This document shows positions 17,821-26,269 of a stretch of DNA of 64,000 bases, one piece after another. Every line of letters starts with the position of its first letter. Position 1 is the first letter of the stretch. Below the pieces are notes generated by a model. It did no database searches, had not been told where the DNA came from, and worked only from the letters and a program-made list of their open reading frames with translations. This stretch comes from Abditibacterium sp. (lineage in GTDB: Bacteria > Armatimonadota > Abditibacteriia > Abditibacteriales > Abditibacteriaceae): positions 90,490 through 154,489 of the forward strand of contig JAUJNG010000001.1 in assembly GCA_030448265.1 (NCBI GenBank), given 5' to 3'. The position numbers and the translations under genes were made by a program.

Positions 17821-20800
17821 TTAGCTGAATGCGCTCATTAAGCCTTGCCGAAGACGCGCGTCCATGATTTGCACAAGCGCCGCGATGACGATCTGACGGG
17901 AAATCATTCGGCCCGGCTGGTAATAGTGCGTCGAAGCGCCATGAACGCCTTCGGACGACATGCTCTCTAACTCCCCCGGATCAACGCCGTATTCTTGTAG
18001 CTGCTTGGTTCGTTCCTCAGCGAGCTTGGCCGCCACTGGGATACTGGCCGTAAGGGGCAATAGGGCGCCAGGGCGAAGCAGTTCACGCTTTTGCTGAGCC
18101 ACCGTCAGGGCCTGCCAGAGCTGTTTCAAATTGGTCGCCTGCGACACGTTGGGGGCGCTGTGGCGAAAGGTGGGGTCCAGTCGTAGCAGGTTCAACACTG
18201 CCGCGTCACGATCTGCTTGAGGCAGTTGCATCTGTTCACCGGTTTCCAGTATCTTGCTCCAGGCGTTGATGTAATCGGGGTCCAGCCGAGTAGCACGGCG
18301 ATAGTGAACGAGGGCTTCAGCGGGCCGCTTCTGCTCGCTCCGCAGATACCCGACGAGATAATGCAACTGCGGCTTGTTTGGAGATTTGACCAGCAGGCGT
18401 TTGAACACGGAGTCAGCCAGTGTCGCCGCGTTCTGGCCCTGGAAGGCGCCTTCGCAGCCGAAGCAGTGGCTTTCCATACGACCAAACGAATCCGGCATCA
18501 GCTCGTAGGCGCGGGTGTAATGCTCGGTCGCCTCCTGCATCCTGCCCGCAGCAGCGAGCTGAATGGCCAGGCGCGACTGGATGCAGTAGGCATCCGAGAA
18601 GTGGGTCAGCGCCTGCTTGTAAACCTTGATCGCCCGCGACAGCAGCCCGGCGGAGTAGAAGTCATCCGCTGACTCAGAAAGGCGGATGGCTTTCACGGCA
18701 CCGCGAAAGGTTGCGGCCTGAGCGGCATCGCCCCGTGCGGCGCGGATATCCGCCAAAACTGCGTAAACGCGCATACGGTCGCCCTTACCCTGTTCACCAT
18801 CGGATGGGTCAATCGCGATTGCCTGACGGGCGACAGCTTCGGCTTCCTCAAGCCGCTTCGCCTTCAGAAGTTGTGCGGCTTTCCAGATGAGGGGGCGCTC
18901 CTCAAAGCGATCCTGCGCGAATAACTCGTCCAGCACTGGAAGGCTTTTCTCGCCAAGCAACCTCACGAGCAGGGCATAGCCCGGATCGTAGCCATTAGCC
19001 GTATTCAGGAGCGCACGCGTGACGGCGAGAGATTCCTCCTCGCGCCCAACTGCGGCAAGTGCAGCTGCAGCCATATACCCGAGTGGAGTGCCTGCGGAAT
19101 CCGTAACCGTCAAGATCTCCCCCAGATCCTTGGCGCCCCACCACTGTGCGCCTTCCAACAAATCAAGCACGTCCCGATGGCGACCACGTCGGTGGTATAT
19201 GCCCGCCAGCGCTGTAAGTTCGGCTTGAGATCCAAGCCCCGGCTGGAGAAATCGGTACGCGCGCGCCGCTGTAGCGGTGCCAGCGGACTCGTTGCTGGCG
19301 GCTACACGTTTCACCGCCGCAACCAGATCCTTTTCCGCTTCGCCGTCGCGTCCGACCTCGATCAGCATGGCAATGCGCCCACGGCCCTCGTATCCGGCGT
19401 ATCCGGCGTACATATCTTCGTAAGGATTGGCCCTCGCGGGCAGAACGCGCAGGCCTTCTGCAACCCACGCCGGACGGTTTGTCACCTTTCCCAGACGAAC
19501 CAGTTGCGACGCGTAGCCAGCCTGGGAGCCTTGGTTCCGCGTGTTTTTGGAAGCGACCAACAGCCCGCGCAGGACACCGACTCCTTCATCCACGCGGTCC
19601 GCAGCCAGCAAAGCCTGGTAAAGGCGCGCACGAAGCATCATCACCTGCGCGGGCTTCAGGCCTTTGCCGTTGACGGACTTACGCACCATGGCGAGCATCA
19701 CATCAGCGCGTCCCGCCCGTGCCGCTGTGGTGATATAGGTGCCCCACAAAGGAAGCGACGGGTTGCGCATTAGCATGTCGCGCAAGAAATAATTGAGTGC
19801 GAGGGTGTGGCCAGCTTTGTCCAGGGACTCAAGCGCCTGCGGCGGTATCTCGCCCAGTTGGTTGTAACGCGCCAGCCGCGTCGCAAGGTTGACCGAGTCG
19901 GCCTGGCGCCCCTGCGCGATCAGGCCCAGAAGATAGTAAGTCCGTGCGAGACGAAAAGAGGGGCTGGCGGTCGCGGAGGCATTGTTCTGGCGCGAACCGG
20001 CGCCTGCAGGCTTTCCGGCGCTGGCCGCGGAAACGCCCGGGGTGACGAAGCGTGCCTCCATTGCTTTAAACAGCCTAGTGGAATCGGTGGATTGGGCTAA
20101 CCGCCATTGAGGAGCGCGCAACCGGGGAGCCAGAGAAAGGGCCAATTGCCGCGCGAGCCGACGCGTTTCATCGCCCAGGGGAATGTCCAACTCGGCAGTG
20201 CCGGTCAGAAGCGCCTGTCGCAACGTCGCCTCGGCTTTAGACCGTCCCTGCAGACTGACCAGGTCCGGCAGCACCCTGACACTTTGCAAATGTTTGCCGG
20301 CAGCGCGCGGAGTCGCCTTTGCTCCGCGAGTGGCACTGTTGGTTATCTGTAAGAGGCGCTGTTTATCGCCTGAAACTATGGCCATGGCGACAGCGAGTTG
20401 GTGGGAGTGCCCCTCGAGGCGACCACCGTTGCCGCCGCGATCCAACTGAACACGAAGCGCTGCCAGGTCCTTCCACTGCTTGGCTTTTTCTTCGGTCAAA
20501 ACATGAGCCAGCAGCGAAAGGGTGAGGTCACGCGGGGAATTCGTTTTGTGCGGTTGTCTGGCTTCGACGATGCGCGCCAATGCGGGCCACGCGGCGGGCG
20601 AAGGCAACACCTCGATGATCTGGGAGAAGGTAACCGGTGGCGCTTCCACAGCAGTCTGCGGGGGCTTTACTGCGATAGCCACGAAGCGATCCGCCAGGTC
20701 AAGCCACGCGCGGGCAGCCTGGTCGGGAGCCATCCTCGGATTGCTCTCGCGAAAGACAGCGAGGCGGCGCTTCAACTCGGCCAAAGGATCTGCAACTGCC

Positions 20801-20985
20801 GACGGTGTTGCGGTCGACTTGCGAGCGTTGATCTGGTCTAAAGCCGCTTCCGCGCCCAGCAGTGTCCCTGTGCCCGGCAAGGGGATTGGTACGGGTTCTA
20901 TGCTCGCATGCAGCGGCGCCAGAGGCCACGACAAAACACAGGACAGCAGCAGAATTGGCCTGACGGAGCGATTTGATTTGGCCAT
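17821..20985 (-). CDS. Very large exported TPR/helical-repeat protein
   Basis: A protein of about 1054 residues with a signal peptide (NRSVRPILLLSCVLSWPLAPLHA). The rest is built almost wholly of helical repeats; classical TPRs are easiest to see in the last third (DAYCIQSRLAIQLAAAGRMQEATEHYTRAYELMPDS and LHYLVGYLRSEQKRPAEALVHYRRATRLDPDYINAWS, shown as two stretches). A cysteine pair lies in MESHCFGCEG. ATG 20985 was chosen over a GTG three codons earlier. It is co-directional with the exported thioredoxin and the smaller TPR gene. A scaffold role in the periplasm is inferred; no enzyme motif was found. Confidence 0.82.
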   Translation of the reverse strand: MAKSNRSVRPILLLSCVLSWPLAPLHASIEPVPIPLPGTGTLLGAEAALDQINARKSTATPSAVADPLAELKRRLAVFRESNPRMAPDQAARAWLDLADRFVAIAVKPPQTAVEAPPVTFSQIIEVLPSPAAWPALARIVEARQPHKTNSPRDLTLSLLAHVLTEEKAKQWKDLAALRVQLDRGGNGGRLEGHSHQLAVAMAIVSGDKQRLLQITNSATRGAKATPRAAGKHLQSVRVLPDLVSLQGRSKAEATLRQALLTGTAELDIPLGDETRRLARQLALSLAPRLRAPQWRLAQSTDSTRLFKAMEARFVTPGVSAASAGKPAGAGSRQNNASATASPSFRLARTYYLLGLIAQGRQADSVNLATRLARYNQLGEIPPQALESLDKAGHTLALNYFLRDMLMRNPSLPLWGTYITTAARAGRADVMLAMVRKSVNGKGLKPAQVMMLRARLYQALLAADRVDEGVGVLRGLLVASKNTRNQGSQAGYASQLVRLGKVTNRPAWVAEGLRVLPARANPYEDMYAGYAGYEGRGRIAMLIEVGRDGEAEKDLVAAVKRVAASNESAGTATAARAYRFLQPGLGSQAELTALAGIYHRRGRHRDVLDLLEGAQWWGAKDLGEILTVTDSAGTPLGYMAAAALAAVGREEESLAVTRALLNTANGYDPGYALLVRLLGEKSLPVLDELFAQDRFEERPLIWKAAQLLKAKRLEEAEAVARQAIAIDPSDGEQGKGDRMRVYAVLADIRAARGDAAQAATFRGAVKAIRLSESADDFYSAGLLSRAIKVYKQALTHFSDAYCIQSRLAIQLAAAGRMQEATEHYTRAYELMPDSFGRMESHCFGCEGAFQGQNAATLADSVFKRLLVKSPNKPQLHYLVGYLRSEQKRPAEALVHYRRATRLDPDYINAWSKILETGEQMQLPQADRDAAVLNLLRLDPTFRHSAPNVSQATNLKQLWQALTVAQQKRELLRPGALLPLTASIPVAAKLAEERTKQLQEYGVDPGELESMSSEGVHGASTHYYQPGRMISRQIVIAALVQIMDARLRQGLMSAFS

Positions 20986-21321
20986 GAAGGGCACGTTCCT
21001 TTACAAAATATGGGGCTGGCGGCTGTTCTGATAAAGCGAGACACCTTTCAAGTTCGCTCACCGTCCCAGGCCGGAGTGGAAGATTCCCTCTGGGGCTCAT
21101 GCTTGACACAAGCCCACACGGAACTAGCCAGATTATACCCTTGAATGCGGGAAAAACAAAACTGAATGACGGCACGCGAAATCGGTAGTTGTGCTAAGTG
21201 AGTGTCAGGGATTAAGCTGATTTGGACATCTTTCGAGGAACACAAGCGAGACGCAGCGGTGCGTGACAGACGGGCTTTAACTTCGCAGTTTTCGACTTCG
21301 CGCAATCATCCTTCTGGGAAA
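20986..21321. other. Intergenic stretch ahead of the large TPR gene
   Basis: Contains the upstream region of the minus-strand TPR gene. I see no coding frame and no strong hairpin. Confidence 0.5.
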
Positions 21322-21591
21322 TTAGGCCGTCGCGGTTCGCGCGATCTGGCCGCGCCCAGGCTCTGATAGCTTGAATAATTCGGACGGTGGTGGAACTCGC
21401 AAGCCGTCAGGCGCGACGCCTTTCAGGCTGCGATTTTTAGCCTGCAGATGCTGGTTGATGAGTTCATGGAATGATGGCGCGAGTATCTGCGTGACGGCGA
21501 TTTCGTCGCGGCGCAAGATGCCTTCTCCGGCGTAGCCCAAGATGCTTTCGTGGTCAATTCTGATTTCGCTGACTGAACGATATGCTAGCAC
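21322..21591 (-). CDS. Hypothetical protein, possibly a gene fragment
   Basis: An 89-residue frame (SVSEIRIDHESILGYAGEGILRRDEI near the start). It has plausible protein composition, with alternating hydrophobic residues and no low-complexity run, but no family is recognised. It lies between the large TPR gene and a gene remnant beside an IS1-family element, in a region with other broken genes. Its start (first codon at 21591) is uncertain because no ribosome site is visible. It could be the C-terminal piece of a larger lost gene. Confidence 0.35.
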   Translation of the reverse strand: MLAYRSVSEIRIDHESILGYAGEGILRRDEIAVTQILAPSFHELINQHLQAKNRSLKGVAPDGLRVPPPSELFKLSEPGRGQIARTATA

Positions 21592-21621
21592 GTCACAAAA
21601 AACAAAATTTCTTTTGACCTG

Positions 21622-21732
21622 CTACTCTTCCAAAGCCCGCCACTGCGTCACACCCTCGAGTGGAGGCAGAATTTCGGATTGCCAATCGGGTGAGGGATAC
21701 CAACGGCAGTCCGACCAGTCGTAAATAGCAAG
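21622..21732 (-). pseudogene. C-terminal gene remnant near the IS1 element
   Basis: The minus strand reads AIYDWSDCRWYPSPDWQSE and on to WRALEE before TAG at 21622. The tryptophan-rich, protein-like sequence has no start codon and is cut off by a stop at 21733, so it looks like the last 30-odd residues of a lost gene. Family not recognised. Confidence 0.35.
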
Positions 21733-21926
21733 TTAGCCACAAACGTGTCTGATGTGTAGTTGCTTAACTAAGGGCCAGACATGTTTGTGATAATTTGTCA
21801 GACGCTTGTAGAAGTAAATCACTCGTAGTCATAGTGATAATTTTGCCGTCCTCATGTTTAAATTTCTTCAATCTGATTAAGACGTTTTTATTTCTGATGC
21901 AGTAGGCAAAGTTTCTGTGTTACGCC

Positions 21927-21935
21927 CTGTAGGAG
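21927..21935. repeat. Target-site duplication, left copy
   Basis: CTGTAGGAG abuts the left inverted repeat of the IS1-family element and recurs exactly at 22748-22756. A 9-bp duplication is usual for IS1. Confidence 0.85.
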
Positions 21936-21977
21936 GGTATCTTTTCCAATCGTGTGTGAAAGAGTAATCTGTAGATC

Positions 21978-22241
21978 ATGGTCAGCATCACCTTGTCGTG
22001 CCCTCACTGCGGGGAATCGAGTCGGGTTCGCCGTCATGGCCGCACCCAGCAGGGCAGCGAGCGCTTGTATTGCACCGTGTGCCGTCGGGCCTTCACACCT
22101 TCTCCCAAGTCGCGCTCTTTGAGCCAGGAAAAGGCGGAGATGATCGGGCGGGCGCTGTTGGAGAAGACGCCCCTGATCGGCATCTGCCGCACGTTTAAGG
22201 TCTCGCCCAACACTGTGTATAAGCTGCTCAAAAAAACGTAG
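21978..22241 (+). CDS. insA: IS1 InsA-like regulator / N-terminal part of transposase
   Basis: An 87-residue protein with a zinc finger (CPHCGESSRVRRHG, then CTVCRRAF) and an HTH (LIGICRTFKVSPNTVYKLLKKT). In IS1, InsA alone binds the inverted repeats and represses transposition. Its frame ends TAG just after CTCAAAAAAACG. A -1 slip on that A run continues into the insB frame to give the InsAB' transposase; the relation of the two frames here (insB is -1 to insA) fits exactly. Confidence 0.9.
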   Translation: MVSITLSCPHCGESSRVRRHGRTQQGSERLYCTVCRRAFTPSPKSRSLSQEKAEMIGRALLEKTPLIGICRTFKVSPNTVYKLLKKT

Positions 22242-22246
22242 AAGCC

Positions 22247-22726
22247 TTGCCTGCTTTAGACGAGACGCTTATGCCCCATAAGGGCCATGACGAGGTGATC
22301 CTTGATGAGTTGTGGAGCTTCGTGTGGGCCAAGCGCAATGCAGTGTGGATCTGGATCGTGCTGTCGCGGCGCAACTTGCAGGTGCTGGCCTTCTTTGTCG
22401 GCAGGCGTGACCTCCAGAGCGCCGAGATGGTGTGGAAGCAGGTGCCTCTGCCCTGGCGCGATGATCTGGTGTTCACCGATGGCTATCGCGTTTATCAGTC
22501 GCTTTTGCAAAAGGCGCCTCTTCAGCACGCTCGCTGCCTCAAGCGTGACCCTGAGACCTGGGGTGAGACTTCACCCGTCGAAGGCACCAACAACGCCTTG
22601 CGCCAGGGCGTGTCCTACCTCACTCGCAAATCTCTGGCGTTTGCGCGCTCGCTCCACTGGCTCCAGGCTCGACTCCACTGGTTCATCCATCACTGGAACC
22701 TCAGACAAGCCAAAAAATACGCCTAA
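22247..22726 (+). CDS. insB: IS1 InsB-like transposase catalytic part
   Basis: A 159-residue DDE-type catalytic domain. The first Asp is in ILDELWSFVW, the second in LVFTDGYRVYQSLL, and the Glu region in SPVEGTNNALRQ, followed by LTRKSLAFARSLHW and the C-terminal IHHWNL motif. In the fused product reading starts upstream at NVEALPALDET, continuous with the insA frame after slippage. The separate ATG start given here probably makes little protein by itself. Confidence 0.9.
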   Translation: MPALDETLMPHKGHDEVILDELWSFVWAKRNAVWIWIVLSRRNLQVLAFFVGRRDLQSAEMVWKQVPLPWRDDLVFTDGYRVYQSLLQKAPLQHARCLKRDPETWGETSPVEGTNNALRQGVSYLTRKSLAFARSLHWLQARLHWFIHHWNLRQAKKYA

Positions 22727-22747
22727 CACTCACTCGGAAAAGATACC

Positions 22748-22756
22748 CTGTAGGAG
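22748..22756. repeat. Target-site duplication, right copy
   Basis: Exact copy of CTGTAGGAG next to the right inverted repeat. It now supplies the GGAG ribosome site for the gene starting at 22769. Confidence 0.85.
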
Positions 22757-22768
22757 AACCTGGGTCAT

Positions 22769-23293
22769 ATGAGTCATCTCTCAAATCGAAGAATAAATTT
22801 ACTGTGGGCACAACTAAAAAGTAAAGTTGGAACTATCAACGATCAGGATTCTCAAAAGATTCTTGATGTTATCAAGGAATGGATTCAGCAAAACAGATTG
22901 GGAATAGGATCCGAATTCGCAAAAGGACAGCCAGTTCTTTCTTTGCTGTTGGAAGGTAAAGCGCACGAATTCGTCAATCAGAAACCTGCCGAAGCGGCCA
23001 GACAACTCAAATACGTTTTATCAATAGATGTGAAAACTGCCCGTGAAGCAGCCGATCTACTTGAGTCGGCATTGGCGGGTTTTGCTGTTGCTACAGAGGG
23101 GCAAACTTGCCCCATCTGTGAAGAGGGTTACTTGGGTTACTGGATAAACCCCTCATCCCATAAGTTTATTCTTGTTTGTCCTGAATGTGGATGGTTTGCA
23201 GATTTACAGGGTAACCGACCAGATCCAACTGCGGAAATTCGACCAGTTTTAATTCATGAACTACCATTGACTTTAAGAGAAGATTTACACTAA
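22769..23293 (+). CDS. Hypothetical protein with C-terminal zinc ribbon
   Basis: A 174-residue cytosolic protein. The first 110 residues are helical (KILDVIKEWIQQNRLGIGSEF, AREAADLLESALAGF). A zinc-ribbon-like pair of knuckles follows: CPICEEGYLGYW, about 20 residues, then CPECGWFADLQG. The gene is visibly more AT-rich than its neighbours, which suggests recent acquisition. The IS1 element sits directly upstream. No family is recognised; a nucleic-acid or regulatory role is only a guess from the zinc ribbon. Confidence 0.75.
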   Translation: MSHLSNRRINLLWAQLKSKVGTINDQDSQKILDVIKEWIQQNRLGIGSEFAKGQPVLSLLLEGKAHEFVNQKPAEAARQLKYVLSIDVKTAREAADLLESALAGFAVATEGQTCPICEEGYLGYWINPSSHKFILVCPECGWFADLQGNRPDPTAEIRPVLIHELPLTLREDLH

Positions 23294-23313
23294 CCATCTA
23301 ATGAGGCTGAAGA

Positions 23314-24150
23314 TTGCCTGACATGTATCGAGAACCGCAACACGGCACCAGCGAGACGACCACCTATAGCGGCGGGCTGGTGAGCGCGACGACCGACGGG
23401 CGTGGTCGAACGGTGAACTACTCCTACGACGCCAACTCGAACCTGACGGGGATCAACTACCCCACGATGGGACGCTCACGAGTGGCGCTGGCACCTTCAC
23501 CTACAACTACGTGGGCGCCACCGAGATGCTCTCTCGCCTGGAGTTGCCCAACGGCACCAGAACCGAGCAGGAATACGACAGCCTGCACCGCCTCACGCGG
23601 GTGAAGAACCTCACCGGAGGCGGTGGCAACCTGGCGAGTTACGCTTACGGCTACGACGACCGCGACGTGAAGACCGGCATGCGAGCGAGCCTGGACGGGT
23701 CCCTGCCTCAGGAGGTCGGCTACTTCTACGATGCGGTGGATCAACTGGTGGGTGAGCGTTCTACCTCAATGGGTGGAGGCGGAGCCGCCTCCTCGGACTA
23801 CACCAACAGCTTCAAATACGACAGCATGGGCAACCGCACGCGCGCGGAGAACATCAGCATCAGTGGCAGCACCCTCACGCGCACCACGCCCAACGACCTC
23901 AACCAGATCGTGGCGAGTTCCACCAGCGTCAGTGGCGACGAGGCGCAGAACAGCGGCTTCGCGTATGGCGCGAGCGGCAACCTCATCCAGGCGACGGCGA
24001 GCGACGGCTCCAGGACGCTTTACACTTACGACGACGCTGACCGCTTGGTGAGAATCGAGAGCCGCAATGTGGCCGATACGCCCACGCGCGTTCACCTACG
24101 ACTTGGTTTCGGGTGGGGGTAAAATAACTATCAATGCAATCGTGTTCTAA
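23314..24150 (+). pseudogene. RHS/YD-repeat protein fragment with two frameshifts
   Basis: The first frame reads TTTYSGGLVSATTDGRGRTVNYSYDANSNLTGINYPT. One base appears lost near 23467; the next frame continues TLTSGAGTFTYNYVGATEMLSRLELPNGT and runs with several YD-type repeats (YDSMGNRTRA, YTYDDADRLVRIE) to about 24100. There a second shift moves to YDLVSGGGKITI and a stop at 24148. RHS proteins are usually more than a thousand residues and secreted or surface-located, often polymorphic toxins. Here only an internal piece survives, without N-terminus, core or toxin tip. Confidence 0.8.
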
Positions 24151-24769
24151 ACGGCTGGCGCTATTCTTGACCTTGTCCGCCCTGATGAGCCGTCCAACTA
24201 CCCTAAACGCCGCTCCAAAGGCAGCACCAAAAAACGGTAGTAACCAACTTCCAGTCGTTCCAATCATCATTGGCCAGAAGGTGCCTGTCCTGAGCGTAGT
24301 CGATGCCTTCAACCGTCCGCGCCGCCTCGCCGACCTGCGCGGCAAACGCCACCTGCTGCTCACCCTTTTCCCCAAGTGCTTCACCGGCAACTGCACCGAC
24401 CAGTTGATCTCTCTGCGCGACTCCTACTCCGACTTGCAAAAGCAGGGCGTCGAGGTGTGGGCGGTCTCTACCGATGCGGCGGACGGCCCCAAAGGTCAGC
24501 GCGCCTTCGCCCAGCATTTGAAGCTGCCTTTTCCACTTATCCCCGACACCGACCGCAAAATCTCCCTCGCCTTTGGCGCCGTGCAATCTAAAGAGCAGAT
24601 GGCGGCGCGCATGAGCGTCTTCATCGACAAAGAGGGGACGGTGCGCTGGATTGACAAGCAGATTGATCCCCGCACACACGGCGCCGATGTGCTGACGCGT
24701 CTTCAAGAAGAAAGTGCCTCTCCAGCTGAAGCCCAAAAATCCCAGAGCCCAGCATCGCTCCAGCACTGA
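24134..24769 (+). CDS. Exported peroxiredoxin (AhpC/TSA, BCP-like)
   Basis: A 211-residue protein with a signal peptide (about 26 residues, ending TLNA) and a thioredoxin-fold peroxidase domain. The peroxidatic cysteine is in LFPKCFTGNCTDQLISLRD, a BCP-like arrangement with a second Cys five residues later. Further family features are VEVWAVSTDAADGPKGQRAF and the FPLIPDTDRKISLAFGA strand. It should remove peroxides in the periplasm. The ATG overlaps the end of the broken RHS gene by 17 bases. The tail (SPAEAQKSQSPASLQH) is unstructured. Confidence 0.85.
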   Translation: MQSCSKRLALFLTLSALMSRPTTLNAAPKAAPKNGSNQLPVVPIIIGQKVPVLSVVDAFNRPRRLADLRGKRHLLLTLFPKCFTGNCTDQLISLRDSYSDLQKQGVEVWAVSTDAADGPKGQRAFAQHLKLPFPLIPDTDRKISLAFGAVQSKEQMAARMSVFIDKEGTVRWIDKQIDPRTHGADVLTRLQEESASPAEAQKSQSPASLQH

Positions 24770-24817
24770 GTATTAGACCATGACGCTTGCAGAGTCAGAA
24801 ACCTTCCGATGCGTGTT

Positions 24818-25111
24818 TCACTTTTGAAAGGGCCCATGAAGCAGAGCGACCGCTTTGCGCTTAGCCTTTTCTCCGCGCCGGTCATAGCGTGTGGTCGTGG
24901 CCACCGAAGCGTGTCCCGCGAGTTGCGGTACGACGCTCAAATCGGCGCCCGCTTCGAGCAACTCTGAAATAAAACCCCTTCTCAGGTCATGCGGCGATAG
25001 TGCCTGCAATCCGGTCTGTTTCACTCGCTAGTCGAGCAGGTCACGCACCATCTGAGCGCTCAGGCGGCGAAGCACGATTTTGCCGCCCCTATTATCAGGC
25101 CGTGCCCCGAT
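24818..25111 (-). pseudogene. Tyrosine recombinase/integrase C-terminal remnant
   Basis: The minus strand reads GGKIVLRRLSAQMVRDLLD, then an in-frame TAG (near 25030), then [20 protein letters not shown] and [18 protein letters not shown], ending at 24818. The HxLRR box, the LGH-like LAGH and the catalytic Tyr in TTRYDRR mark the phage-integrase family. The catalytic half is cut by a nonsense codon and the N-terminal half is missing, so this is the remains of an integrated element. It sits next to other decayed genes and the IS1 element. Confidence 0.8.
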
Positions 25112-25163
25112 TTAAGCGAGTAGGGAGAGGCTTAGATGTCTCAAGTCGAATTTGTAATTATTC

Positions 25164-25190
25164 TGTGAGATATGAGTCGCTCAAGACGGG
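25164..25190 (+). repeat. ATATGAG-family intergenic repeat
   Basis: TGTGAGATATGAGTCGCTCA followed by AGACGGGG. The TGAGTCGCTCA part is nearly self-complementary (TGAG...CTCA). It lies in a roughly 250-base gap with no gene. Confidence 0.65.
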
Positions 25191-25357
25191 GCAGGGGAGT
25201 TGTGCCCTTTAGCTTGAGGGAAATGGGGCGGGAAATCTCACAATGGTGAGCGAATGAGTGGCAGTTCTCGCTTATGTGCGGATTGTGTGCTCATTGACCG
25301 AACCGCCCTACGCCAGCTAACCTGCATCAAAAATTATCCAAGCTCTATGAGTTGTTT

Positions 25358-25825
25358 CTAAGCTGTGGAAAAGCGTGAGGCGAAACGTTTGGCAATATGA
25401 GCCGCCACAGAACGCAGGTGCTGCCAGATGCCGGAGCCACGGTTTACGCTTGTTGGGGCGGGTGCTTCAGGCGCGAACGCTTCGGCTTCGATTTCCAGGA
25501 GAGCTTGGCGCTCGTCCCACTCGCGCTGATCGGCGCGGTAGATGGCGATGTAGTCGTTGAAGGGGACTCCGACGGTCTGGCACCAGACTTCCAGCCATTC
25601 AAAGGGCAGGGGCGCAACTATATTCTCGAACTCGTGTGCCAACCTGAATGTGAGACCAACCTCGTCCGACATCTCGGCGATGGACAGCCCGCGCTCCAAA
25701 CGGGCCAAACGCAGGCGCTCGATGAAGCGGCGATAACCGGTTGAAGGGTTGAACTGTGGCCAAACAAACTCCTCAGCCTCAGTTTGGGCTTTTGGCTCTG
25801 AAGTGGGCGAAGTAGTGCGGCTCAT
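25358..25825 (-). CDS. XRE-type HTH protein
   Basis: A 155-residue protein. After a charged lead (about 35 residues) comes the same single HTH module seen at 8.5-9.6 kb: YRRFIERLRLARLERGLSIAEM, VGLTFRLAHEFENIVAPLP and WCQTVGVPFNDYIAIYRADQ. A C-terminal arm (about 50 residues) is rich in Glu then basic and ends in an amphipathic helix (SVAAHIAKRFASRF). ATG 25825 has GGAG 8 bases upstream. No partner gene is adjacent. It probably binds DNA; regulation of nearby genes is not shown. Confidence 0.8.
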   Translation of the reverse strand: MSRTTSPTSEPKAQTEAEEFVWPQFNPSTGYRRFIERLRLARLERGLSIAEMSDEVGLTFRLAHEFENIVAPLPFEWLEVWCQTVGVPFNDYIAIYRADQREWDERQALLEIEAEAFAPEAPAPTSVNRGSGIWQHLRSVAAHIAKRFASRFSTA

Positions 25826-26269
25826 GGAGAGACTCCGAGTGCGAAAGCTGCAAACTGCTGCGCGTAGGCGGTGCAAAAGAGCAGCGCAAAGAGCGCAGCG
25901 GGGCGCGGCGAAACGGATGGTGGCAGAGGGAACATATCGGGCCTTGTGGGGCAGCGCGAAGAACGAAACGCTGCCACTTTTCGATATGAATGAGGCGAAA
26001 ACTAACTTGAAGTACTTAGGATTTCCTCACGGCAGGAGAGACTGCCCCTAAATAATGTTCATCGAGTGGATAGAAGTGCCTTGCGTGAATATTTTTGTAA
26101 CCACATGCTTTGTGAATCGAGCAAACTATGGGAACACATCGCACCGGCACATCCCCATATTGTCCGCTGGGTTGGTGCCCCTAATACGGTATACGTAGTT
26201 TTGGTGAGAAGAGAGTGATTAAAAAGTAACTCGCTAGCTCGTTCTGCCAAAACAACGCCCTTAATTGAG
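25826..26269. other. Intergenic stretch, 444 bases
   Basis: No convincing gene. It contains a hairpin at 25948-25981 (GGCAGCG pairing with CGCTGCC, then ACTTTT), possibly a terminator, and upstream sequences of the beta-helix gene. Small frames here have random composition. Confidence 0.5.

Larger units (their letters stand above)
21936..22747 (+). mobile_element. IS1-family insertion sequence, complete
   Basis: An 812-bp element bounded by 12-bp perfect inverted repeats (GGTATCTTTTCC at the left, GGAAAAGATACC at the right) and a 9-bp target duplication. It carries insA- and insB-like frames linked by an A7 slippery run, the hallmark of IS1. Both genes are intact, so it may be active. It is inserted just upstream of the gene at 22769; the duplicated target contains that gene's GTAGGAG ribosome site, so the gene keeps a ribosome site but has lost its own promoter region. 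Confidence 0.92.

Noticed and set aside
26180..26198. Possible second LexA operator (TACGGTATACGTA)
   Set aside because: Shares only the central GTATAC with the lexA palindrome and arms do not match.
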